Shown here in pieces: positions 1-6,962 of a stretch of 17,115 nucleotides of DNA; the stretch's first letter is position 1, and each line of letters starts with the position of its first letter. The translations under genes and the position numbers were made by a program. The notes under the pieces are model-generated. The model saw only the letters and a list, made by a program, of their open reading frames with translations, was not told the origin of the DNA and made no database searches. The stretch is from NCBI GenBank assembly GCA_900555085.1, contig USJU01000020.1:1-17115 (forward strand), given 5' to 3'. Origin of the DNA: an uncultured Clostridium sp. (lineage in GTDB: Bacteria; Bacillota; Clostridia; TANB77; CAG-508).

Positions 1-690
1 GGAAGCTAACATTTTATCGCAGGAGACAAGTCCGTCATCGCCGTCCGCCGGGAAGGATGGAAAATCAAGATTTTTCTTGATATTGATGATGGCATCGATA
101 CGGAAACCGGAAATGCCTTTTTCAAACCACCAGTTGATCATCTCATAGATTTTTTTGCGGACGACCGGGTTCTCCCAGTTTAAATCGGGCTGTTCCTTAG
201 CGAAGGTGTGGAGATAATATTTATTTGTGCCTGGAACTTTTGTCCATGCAGGACCACCAAAATTGGAGCGGTAATTGCTTGGTGCCTTGCCGTTTTTTCC
301 CTCGCGGAAATAGAAGTAGCCGGCATAAGGACCGTCCGGGTCAGCAAGTGCCTTCTGGAACCATTCGTGTTTGTCGGAGCAGTGATTTACAACGAGATCC
401 ATGATCAGATGCATGCCGCGTTTTTTCATTTCAGCAACAAGTGTGTCGAAATCATCCATAGTGCCAAACTGTTCTGCAATTTTATAATAATCGGAAATAT
501 CGTATCCCTGATCGACAAAAGGAGATTCATAAACCGGAGAGAGCCAGATGATGTCGATACCAAGCTCCTTTAAATAATCCAGTTTTGAAATGATTCCCTT
601 TAAATCGCCGATTCCGTCTCCGTCTGTGTCTAAAAAACTTTTTGGATAAATCTGATAAGCTACTTTATCGTGCCACCATTTTTTCTTCAT
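1..690 (-). CDS. Alpha-glucosidase, GH13 (oligo-1,6-glucosidase type), 5' part only
   Basis: The reverse strand encodes 230 residues from an ATG at 690 and stays open to the window edge, so the C-terminal part is missing. Residues 5-20 (WWHDKVAYQIYPKSFL) are the typical start of GH13 oligo-1,6-/alpha-glucosidases. They are followed by the acidic loop DTDGDGIGD (21-29), which resembles the metal-binding loop of the family. Region I is D98-LVV-N102-H103, and region II is GFRIDA with the expected catalytic nucleophile D199. The general acid Glu lies beyond the window. The enzyme would release glucose from alpha-1,6 or alpha-1,4 ends of isomalto- or malto-oligosaccharides; there is no signal peptide, so it is cytoplasmic. 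AAGGAG sits 8 bases before the ATG. The start overlaps the stop of a small upstream membrane peptide by ATGA. Trehalose-6-phosphate hydrolase and dextran glucosidase are close relatives and cannot be excluded. Base composition is clearly richer in G+C than the next 12 kb. Confidence 0.93.
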   Translation of the reverse strand, partial: MKKKWWHDKVAYQIYPKSFLDTDGDGIGDLKGIISKLDYLKELGIDIIWLSPVYESPFVDQGYDISDYYKIAEQFGTMDDFDTLVAEMKKRGMHLIMDLVVNHCSDKHEWFQKALADPDGPYAGYFYFREGKNGKAPSNYRSNFGGPAWTKVPGTNKYYLHTFAKEQPDLNWENPVVRKKIYEMINWWFEKGISGFRIDAIINIKKNLDFPSFPADGDDGLVSCDKMLAS

Positions 691-830
691 TGCACATTCT
701 CCTTTTTCCCAATACGGTTTTTCTTTTCCTTTTTGTATGATACTGTTATTATAATAAGAGAAATTATAGCGAGGATTACATTCATTATTAATGATAAAAA
801 TAATAATTGTAATAATGCTCCTTCTAACAT
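687..830 (-). CDS. Small single-pass membrane peptide, 47 aa, upstream of the glucosidase
   Basis: I chose the ATG at 830 because GAGGTG lies 6 bases before it; a longer in-frame GTG start at 872 has no such site. The peptide begins MLEGALLQLL, has one hydrophobic segment (about residues 5-31, rich in Ile and Leu) and ends in a strongly basic tail (KKEKKNRIGKKENVQ). Its stop TGA overlaps the glucosidase ATG as ATGA, so the two are probably translationally coupled. The promoter at 899-927 would transcribe both. Short size, one membrane span and a basic tail are reminiscent of the holin-like or toxin-like small peptides common in Firmicutes, but I cannot assign a family. It could also simply be a leader whose translation feeds the downstream start. 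Confidence 0.55.
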   Translation of the reverse strand: MLEGALLQLLFLSLIMNVILAIISLIIITVSYKKEKKNRIGKKENVQ

Positions 831-898
831 AAGTATCACCTCACTTTCTATATTAAAGTAGGTAGATACCACACTCTGCTTTTCCTTGTTTCTATAGA

Positions 899-927
899 AT
901 TATATATTTAATTTATATAAAAGTCAA
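899..927 (-). promoter_or_regulatory. Sigma-A type promoter reading leftwards
   Basis: On the reverse strand TTGACT (922-927) is followed by exactly 17 bases and a perfect TATAAT (899-904). Transcription would start near 892, leaving a leader of roughly 60 bases before the small membrane peptide at 830. It reads away from lepA, so it belongs to the glucosidase unit. It also puts the likely end of the left-hand sequence block to the right of 927. Confidence 0.75.
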
Positions 928-967
928 CACAAATCAAAACAAATGTTTATAATAAATTGGAGGAATT

Positions 968-2779
968 ATGCAGAATAGACAAAAGTTTATTAGAAATTTT
1001 AGTATTATTGCTCATATTGACCATGGTAAGTCTACTTTGGCGGATAGATTGATCGAGATGACTGGGGTGCTTTCTAAAAGAGAGATGGAGTCTCAAGTTT
1101 TGGATAATATGGATATTGAGCGTGAACGTGGTATTACTATTAAGTCTCAAGCTGTTAGAATGTTATACAAGGCTAAGGATGGTAATGAGTATATTTTGAA
1201 TTTAATAGATACACCTGGACATGTTGATTTTAATTATGAGGTTTCTCGTAGTTTGGCTGCTTGTGATGGTGCTGTTCTTGTTGTGGATAGTAGCCAAGGG
1301 GTTGAGGCTCAAACTTTGGCTAATGTGTATTTGGCTATTGATAATAATTTGGAAATTTTACCTGTTATAAATAAAATTGACCTTCCAAATGCTAGACCAG
1401 ATGAAGTTAAAAAGGAAATTGAAGATATTATAGGTATTCCAGCTGAAGATGCTCCTTGTATTTCTGCTAAATCTGGATTAAATGTAGATGAGGTTTTAGA
1501 GAGAATTGTTACAGATATACCAGCACCTTCTGGAGACGAAAATGCTGAACTTAAGTGTTTAATTTTCGATTCTTTTTATGATAATTATAAAGGTGCTGTA
1601 AGTTATGTTAGAGTTAAAGATGGAACTGTTAAAGTTGGCGATGAAATTTTGCTTATGGCAACAAACAAAGTATTTACAGTTACAGAAGTTGGTTATTTTG
1701 AACCAGGAGAGTATTCGCCTACAAACGAGTTAAAAGCTGGAGAAGTTGGATATATAGCAGCAAGTATAAAAACATTATCAGATATTCATGTTGGAGATAC
1801 AATTACTCTAAAAAACAGACCTGCAAAAGAGCCTTTACCAGGATATAAAAAAGTTAATCCTATGGTATATTGTGGCTTATATCCTGTTGATGGTAGCGAT
1901 TATGAAAATTTAAAAGTTGCTTTAGAAAAACTGCAATTAAATGATGCGGCTTTAGAATTTGAACAGGAAACATCATCTGCTTTAGGTTATGGCTTTAGAT
2001 GTGGATTTTTAGGGCTTTTACATTTAGAGATTATAGAAGAAAGATTAGATAGAGAATTTGACTTAAGCCTAATTACAACATCTCCATCAGTTATTTATAA
2101 GGTTTATAAAACAGATGGGGAGGTAATAGAATTATATAATCCAGCAGATTTGCCAGAAACTCAAAAAATATCATATATAGAAGAACCTTTTGTAACAGCT
2201 GAAATTTTAACTCCAAAAGAGTATGTAGGAAACATAATGGAAATATGTCAAAATAGACGTGGAATATATATTGGTATGGAATATTTAGATGAATCTAGAG
2301 TTACAATAACATATGAAATGCCATTAAATGAAATAATTTATGACTTTTTTGATAATTTAAAATCAAAAACAAAAGGATATGCTTCATTTGATTATGAATT
2401 TAAAGAATATAGAAGATCAGACTTAGTAAAACTAGATATTCATGTAAATGGAGAAAGTGTAGATGCATTATCATTTATGGTTCATAGAAGCAACAGCTAT
2501 GCTCGTGGAAAGAAAATGATAGAAAAATTAAAAACAGTAATTCCAAGACAATTATTTAGTATTCCATTGCAAGCAGTTATTGGAGGACAAATAATTGCAA
2601 GAGAAACAATTTCAGCAATGAGAAAAGATGTACTTGCAAAATGTTATGGTGGAGATATAACAAGAAAGAAAAAATTACTTGAAAAACAGAAAAAAGGTAA
2701 AAGGAAAATGCGACAAATTGGAAATGTAGAAATACCACAAGAAGCATTTTTATCTGTTTTAAAATTAGATGATGAATAA
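968..2779 (+). CDS. lepA: Elongation factor 4 (LepA), back-translocating GTPase
   Basis: The 603 residues match the usual LepA length. GTPase motifs appear in order: P-loop AHIDHGKST (15-23), switch I RGIT (54-57), DTPGH (81-85), NKID (135-138) and SAK (166-168). The EF-G-like domains follow, and then the LepA-specific C-terminal domain (about 490-597), including VHRSNSYARGKKM and the basic stretch GGDITRKKKLLEKQKKGKRK. LepA acts on the ribosome and can reverse translocation under stress. GGAGG sits 6 bases before the ATG. No convincing promoter precedes it: the TATAAT at 948-953 is too close to the ribosome binding site and lacks a -35. Codon use shifts along the gene: leucine TTG dominates the first 130 codons, while TTA dominates later. 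Confidence 0.98.
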   Translation: MQNRQKFIRNFSIIAHIDHGKSTLADRLIEMTGVLSKREMESQVLDNMDIERERGITIKSQAVRMLYKAKDGNEYILNLIDTPGHVDFNYEVSRSLAACDGAVLVVDSSQGVEAQTLANVYLAIDNNLEILPVINKIDLPNARPDEVKKEIEDIIGIPAEDAPCISAKSGLNVDEVLERIVTDIPAPSGDENAELKCLIFDSFYDNYKGAVSYVRVKDGTVKVGDEILLMATNKVFTVTEVGYFEPGEYSPTNELKAGEVGYIAASIKTLSDIHVGDTITLKNRPAKEPLPGYKKVNPMVYCGLYPVDGSDYENLKVALEKLQLNDAALEFEQETSSALGYGFRCGFLGLLHLEIIEERLDREFDLSLITTSPSVIYKVYKTDGEVIELYNPADLPETQKISYIEEPFVTAEILTPKEYVGNIMEICQNRRGIYIGMEYLDESRVTITYEMPLNEIIYDFFDNLKSKTKGYASFDYEFKEYRRSDLVKLDIHVNGESVDALSFMVHRSNSYARGKKMIEKLKTVIPRQLFSIPLQAVIGGQIIARETISAMRKDVLAKCYGGDITRKKKLLEKQKKGKRKMRQIGNVEIPQEAFLSVLKLDDE

Positions 2780-2806
2780 GAAAACAAGGCCTATTTCTAG
2801 ACCTTG
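2779..2806 (-). terminator. Intrinsic terminator of the leftward 91-aa gene
   Basis: Read on the reverse strand, a 9-bp stem (CAAGGTCTA / TAGGCCTTG with one G-U pair) closes a GAAA loop and is followed by TTTTCT. The stem occupies 2785-2793 and 2798-2806. The T tail overlaps the lepA stop codon. On the plus strand no T run follows, so lepA itself may not have a strong terminator here. Confidence 0.8.
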
Positions 2807-2814
2807 CCATAAGT

Positions 2815-3090
2815 TTAAGAGTGCAATTCTTTTTCTAAATCATTTTTTTTACTTAAATAGATATCGGCAAGAGTTTTGAAGTGCTTACTTTGAAGTTGGT
2901 ACTCCTGAGAATGTTGGTAATTGCTAAGAACAATAGAACCATGTTCACCATACATAAGTGCAGCATCAGAATATCTTTTAGATAATTCATTGTAATATTC
3001 AGATTTAGATAAAGCATCGCTATATTTCAGAGTATATTTATAAACTCTGTGGGTTAACCATTTTTTTCTTAATATTTTTAAAATCTTCAT
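2815..3090 (-). CDS. Hypothetical small helical protein, 91 aa
   Basis: This is a convincing gene although I do not recognise the protein. AAGGAGGT lies 7 bases before the ATG and a good intrinsic terminator follows the stop after a few bases. It runs opposite to lepA and rlmB. The sequence starts with a basic segment (MKILKILRKKWLTHRVYKY) and continues as a mostly helical, hydrophilic chain rich in Tyr, Ser, Lys and Glu. The repeated pattern SDALSKSEYYNEL / SKRYSDAALMYG suggests a helical hairpin. There is no signal peptide, no membrane span and no cysteine or obvious catalytic motif. The N-terminus could bind nucleic acid or a membrane surface, but that is a guess. Confidence 0.75.
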   Translation of the reverse strand: MKILKILRKKWLTHRVYKYTLKYSDALSKSEYYNELSKRYSDAALMYGEHGSIVLSNYQHSQEYQLQSKHFKTLADIYLSKKNDLEKELHS

Positions 3091-3185
3091 GCAAAATACC
3101 TCCTTGAGTTAATAAAAAAATGGTAATACATAAGTTACATTAACATAATAGCATAAAAGATAATAAAAGTAAAGGAAGATAGTAT

Positions 3186-3992
3186 ATGAAAAAAAATTAT
3201 AAACAAAATAACAATAAAAACATTCAAAAACCAAAATATGAAAACAAGGAAGAAAGAATTTATGATGATCAAGTAGAAGGAAGAAACTCTGTTATAGAAC
3301 TTTTAGAATCAGGAAAAGATATTAATAAAATATTTATTGCAAAAGGTGAAAAACACGGTTCTATAAACAAAATAATAGCAATGGCAAAAGAAAATAGAGT
3401 AATAATTGTAGAAAAAGAAAGAAGACAATTAGAAGAGATGGCTCAAACAGAAAATTGCCAAGGAGTTATAGCTATTGTACCTCCATTTGAATATTGTGAG
3501 GTAGAAGATATTTTAGAAGATGCAAAAAATAAAAATGAGGATCCTTTTATTTTAATATTAGATGGAATAGAAGACCCACATAATTTAGGCTCAATTATAA
3601 GAACTGCTGAAACAGCAGGATGCAACGGAGTTATAATACCAAAAAGAAGAGCTGCATCTGTAAATAGTACAGTAAACAAAACATCAGCTGGAGCAGTAGA
3701 ACATATGAAAATTGCAAGAGTAAATAATTTAAATGAGACAATAAACTATTTAAAAGAAAATGGAGTATGGGTATGTGGAACAGATATGGACACAGATACA
3801 TATTATTACAATCAAGATTTAAAAGGTCCACTTGCAATAGTAATTGGAAGTGAAGGTTTTGGAATGAGTAGACTAGTAAAAGAAAATTGTGATTTTTTAG
3901 TAAAAATACCAATGAAAGGGAAAGTAACATCATTAAATGCTTCAGTTTCAGCAGGAATTGTAATATATGAGGCAGTAAAACAAAGAAAATAA
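3186..3992 (+). CDS. rlmB: 23S rRNA 2'-O-methyltransferase, RlmB/TrmH (SpoU) family
   Basis: The 268 residues comprise a short Asn/Lys-rich N-terminal tail (1-20), the small RNA-substrate-binding domain (about 24-100, with VEGRNSVIELL at 30-40) and the SPOUT methyltransferase domain (about 120-268). SpoU motif 1 is DPHNLGSIIRTAE (130-142), with the conserved N133 and R139. Motif 2 is IGSEGFGMSRL (220-230) and motif 3 is IPMKGKVTSLNASVSAG (241-257), which forms the trefoil knot that binds S-adenosylmethionine. The expected reaction is 2'-O-methylation of G2251 in the 23S rRNA peptidyl-transferase loop. Some Firmicute homologues (YacO-like) may modify other sites, so the exact nucleotide is not certain. 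AAGGAAG precedes the ATG at a suitable distance, and a terminator directly follows the gene. Confidence 0.93.
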   Translation: MKKNYKQNNNKNIQKPKYENKEERIYDDQVEGRNSVIELLESGKDINKIFIAKGEKHGSINKIIAMAKENRVIIVEKERRQLEEMAQTENCQGVIAIVPPFEYCEVEDILEDAKNKNEDPFILILDGIEDPHNLGSIIRTAETAGCNGVIIPKRRAASVNSTVNKTSAGAVEHMKIARVNNLNETINYLKENGVWVCGTDMDTDTYYYNQDLKGPLAIVIGSEGFGMSRLVKENCDFLVKIPMKGKVTSLNASVSAGIVIYEAVKQRK

Positions 3993-3994
3993 AA

Positions 3995-4024
3995 TGGCAA
4001 TCAATTTAAGATTGCTATTTTTTT
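3995..4024 (+). terminator. Intrinsic terminator after rlmB
   Basis: TGGCAATC (3995-4002) pairs with GATTGCTA (4010-4017), with one G-U pair, around a 7-base A/T loop. Seven T residues follow immediately. It ends the rlmB transcript before the recD2 promoter region. Confidence 0.85.
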
Positions 4025-4040
4025 GTTTAAATGATACAAT
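4012..4040 (+). promoter_or_regulatory. Candidate sigma-A promoter for recD2-comF-KAP
   Basis: TTGCTA (4012-4017) and TACAAT (4035-4040) are spaced by 17 bases. The -10 matches the consensus at 5 of 6 positions and the -35 at 4 of 6. The -35 lies inside the descending arm of the rlmB terminator. Transcription would begin near 4047, about 30 bases before the recD2 start. In such A/T-rich DNA a chance match is possible. Confidence 0.4.
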
Positions 4041-4078
4041 GGCAAAAATAAAAGAGACATAGAAAAGAGGAAAAAATT

Positions 4079-6307
4079 TTGGAAGAACTACAAGGTCAAA
4101 TAATCGAATTTATTTTTCAAAATGATGTAAATAGCTATACAATTGCTGTTGTAGAAACAAACGAAGGTGAAGAAATAACTGTAACAGGTTATCTTCCATT
4201 TATAAATGTTGGAGACACTCTAAAAATGTTTGGAAAACACATTATTCACCAAGAATATGGAGAACAATTTAAAATAGAAACTTTTGAAAAGCTTATGCCA
4301 CAAACATTAGATGCTTTAGAACGTTATTTAGCAAATGGAACAATTAAAGGAATAGGTCCATCAATAGCTAAAAGAATTGTTACAACTTTTGGTGAAGACA
4401 CAATAAATGTTTTTAAATTTGAACCAAAAAAACTTGCTCAAATAAAGGGAATTACAGAAGCAAGAGCAGAAGAAATGAGCAAAGAATTTGTAGAAAACTG
4501 GGAATTATGGCAAATAGTTGGATTTTTAGAGAAGTTTGGAATTAATGTTTCGAGTGCAAAAAAAATATATAAAGAACTTGGAACATCAACAATAGAAGAA
4601 ATAGAAAATAATCCATATTTGTTAGTTGATATAATACAAAATGTTGATTTTAAAAAGATAGATAAAATGGCATTATATTTTGGCATGTCTTTAGATAATT
4701 CTAAAAGAGTAAAAAGCGGAATTAAATTTAGTTTAGGAAAAATAAGCTTAAATGGTCATTGTTGTACACTAAAACAAAATTTAATAAAATATGTAAGTGA
4801 TTTATTAGGTGTAGATACAGATAGAATTGAAGAATCTTTAAGAGAATTAATACTAAAAGAAGAAATTGAAATAGAAAAAAGATATGAAGAAGAATGGGTA
4901 TATTTAAAATATTTTTATGATGCAGAAAACAATATAGCTCAAAAATTATTAACACTTCAGAATTCAAAAAATATTAAAAAAATGAGCAATTTTAACAAAG
5001 AACTTGAAAAGGCAGAAAAAGCAAACTCTATTGAATTATCTGAGAAACAAAAAGAAGCAATAAAAAAAGTAAATGAAAATAATGTAACAGTTATAACAGG
5101 TGGACCAGGAACAGGTAAAACAACAATAATAAAAACTTTAATAGATATTTATAAAATTCATGGAAAAAAAGTTGTGCTATGTGCACCAACTGGAAGAGCG
5201 GCAAAAAGAATTACAGAAACAACAGGAGAAGAAGCTAAAACTTTACATAGGCTCTTAGAAATTGGAAAAATAGAAGATGATTTCAAAAATGTAAATAACA
5301 ATAATATTACACCAATAGATGCAGATGTAATTGTTGTGGATGAAATTTCTATGGTAGATATGTTTTTAATGAATTATTTGTTAAAGGCAGTATATTTAGG
5401 AACAAAATTAGTTTTAGTAGGAGATGCAGACCAATTACCATCTGTAGGACCAGGGAATATTTTAAAAAACATAATAGAATCTGATACAATTGAAACAATA
5501 CACCTAAATGAAATTTTTAGACAAGCTGCAAAAAGTAAAATAATATTAAATGCACATAGAGTAAATGAAGGAAATCAATTTATAAAAGCAAATGAATCAG
5601 AAGATGAATTAAAGCAAGACTTTTTCTATATAAATGAAAATAGCCAAGAAAAAATGCTATATGAACTTGTTTCACTATGTAAGGGAAGATTACAAAACTA
5701 TGGAAATTACAACTTCTTTGACAATATACAAATTTTAACACCAACTAAAAAAGGAATGTTAGGCACAAAAGAACTAAATAAAGTATTGCAAAAAGAACTT
5801 AACCCATCTGTAGTTGGAAAAAGAGAAAAGAAAAGTGGAGAAATTATTTTTAGAGAAGGCGACAGAGTAATGCAAACTAAAAATAATTACGACTTATATT
5901 GGGAAAAGCAAGAAGAAAATGGAACAGGAATTTTTAATGGTGAACTTGGAAGAATTCAAAAGGTTAATGAAGAAGAAAAACAAATAAGAGTAAAATTTGA
6001 TGATGGAAAAACAGCATGGTATTTATATTCAGATTTAGACCAATTAGAACATGCATACAGTATTACAATACATAAATCTCAAGGGAGCGAGTTTGATGTA
6101 GTAATAATAGCAATTCCGCCTGCATATCCAATGTTATTAACAAGAAATTTGTTATATACAAGTATAACAAGAGCAAAAGAATTGTTAATAATTATTGGTA
6201 GCAATAGAACTATTGATTATATGATTAATAATGATAATAATAAAAATAGAAATACAGGGCTTGCTTACAAATTAATGCAATTAGGGGGACAGGAAGGATA
6301 TGAATAA
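4079..6307 (+). CDS. recD2: ATP-dependent DNA helicase RecD2 (YrrC type)
   Basis: The 742 residues have the RecD2 layout: an N-terminal OB-like segment, helix-hairpin-helix repeats (about 80-200, such as IKGIGPSIAKRI) and a two-domain superfamily 1 helicase core. Visible motifs are the Q-motif LSEKQKEAI (320-328), Walker A GGPGTGKT (341-348), motif Ia APTGRAAKR (369-377), Walker B VVDEISMVD (419-427), motif III VGDADQLPSVGPG (447-459), motif V TIHKSQGSEFD (663-673) and motif VI YTSITRAK (693-700). It would unwind DNA 5' to 3' during repair and fork maintenance, independently of RecBC. The start is a TTG, supported by GAGG 8 bases upstream and by the family-typical MEELQGQI start; no usable ATG precedes it in frame. 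The stop overlaps the comF ATG by one base. Confidence 0.96.
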   Translation: MEELQGQIIEFIFQNDVNSYTIAVVETNEGEEITVTGYLPFINVGDTLKMFGKHIIHQEYGEQFKIETFEKLMPQTLDALERYLANGTIKGIGPSIAKRIVTTFGEDTINVFKFEPKKLAQIKGITEARAEEMSKEFVENWELWQIVGFLEKFGINVSSAKKIYKELGTSTIEEIENNPYLLVDIIQNVDFKKIDKMALYFGMSLDNSKRVKSGIKFSLGKISLNGHCCTLKQNLIKYVSDLLGVDTDRIEESLRELILKEEIEIEKRYEEEWVYLKYFYDAENNIAQKLLTLQNSKNIKKMSNFNKELEKAEKANSIELSEKQKEAIKKVNENNVTVITGGPGTGKTTIIKTLIDIYKIHGKKVVLCAPTGRAAKRITETTGEEAKTLHRLLEIGKIEDDFKNVNNNNITPIDADVIVVDEISMVDMFLMNYLLKAVYLGTKLVLVGDADQLPSVGPGNILKNIIESDTIETIHLNEIFRQAAKSKIILNAHRVNEGNQFIKANESEDELKQDFFYINENSQEKMLYELVSLCKGRLQNYGNYNFFDNIQILTPTKKGMLGTKELNKVLQKELNPSVVGKREKKSGEIIFREGDRVMQTKNNYDLYWEKQEENGTGIFNGELGRIQKVNEEEKQIRVKFDDGKTAWYLYSDLDQLEHAYSITIHKSQGSEFDVVIIAIPPAYPMLLTRNLLYTSITRAKELLIIIGSNRTIDYMINNDNNKNRNTGLAYKLMQLGGQEGYE

Positions 6308-6945
6308 TGGATTTTTTGAACTTTTTGTTTCCGGTAAAATGTGGAATATGTAATAAAATTTCGAAAGAGGCGATTTGCAACAATTGCTTAAATAATTTAT
6401 ATAAAATTGAAAAAACAAAGATAGCAAATGTGAAAAATTGTTATTACAACAAGCAATTGTATATTTTTGACTATAAGGGAATTATAAGAACAAAAATTAT
6501 ACAATATAAATTTAGAGATAAAGCATATTTATATAAATTTTTTGTTCAAATTATGTTAAAAAACAAAAAAATATATAGATTTATAAAAAGTTATGATATA
6601 ATCATTCCAGTTTCAATTTCAAAACAAAGATTTAAAGAAAGAGGATATAATCAAACTCTACTTATAGCAAAGGAATTAGCCAGTAATATTGAAAAATTAG
6701 AGCTTAAAAACGATGTCCTTTTTAAAATAAAAAACACAGCTCCACAGAGTACATTGAATAAAGCAGAAAGAAAAAGCAATTTAAAAGGAGCGTATGCTGT
6801 TAAAAATGAAACTGTAATTAAAAATAAAAAAGTACTCATATTAGATGATGTATATACAACAGGAAGTACAGCTAAAGAATGTAGCAAATTATTAAAAAGC
6901 GCAGGAGTAAAACATATTGGAGTTATAACAATAGCGAAAGATTAA
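6307..6945 (+). CDS. comF: ComF family phosphoribosyltransferase-like protein
   Basis: The 212 residues open with a zinc-ribbon pair, C12-x2-C15 and C24-x2-C27, after the hydrophobic start MDFLNFLFPV. The ComF hallmark ERGYNQ lies in the middle, and the C-terminus is a phosphoribosyltransferase fold with PRPP-loop motif VLILDDVYTTGST (176-188). In naturally transformable bacteria ComF acts in the cytosol during single-stranded DNA uptake, next to the ComFA helicase. Here it is coupled to recD2 by a one-base overlap (TAATG), so the operon combines DNA repair and possible DNA uptake. No other competence gene is in view, and the homologues in many Firmicutes (GntX-like) have no proven enzyme activity. 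Confidence 0.93.
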   Translation: MDFLNFLFPVKCGICNKISKEAICNNCLNNLYKIEKTKIANVKNCYYNKQLYIFDYKGIIRTKIIQYKFRDKAYLYKFFVQIMLKNKKIYRFIKSYDIIIPVSISKQRFKERGYNQTLLIAKELASNIEKLELKNDVLFKIKNTAPQSTLNKAERKSNLKGAYAVKNETVIKNKKVLILDDVYTTGSTAKECSKLLKSAGVKHIGVITIAKD

Positions 6946-6962
6946 AAATAGGAGGAATACGT

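Noticed and set aside
208..573. Plus-strand 121-residue open frame
   Set aside because: It is the opposite strand of the GH13 glucosidase, whose motifs and length fit perfectly.
750..755. Plus-strand TATAAT antisense to the small membrane peptide, suggesting a toxin-antitoxin antisense RNA
   Set aside because: No -35 element or TG extension is present, and no antisense terminator is visible.
948..953. TATAAT just before lepA as a lepA promoter
   Set aside because: It is only a few bases from the ribosome binding site, so transcription would start within it, and no -35 lies at 16-18 bases.
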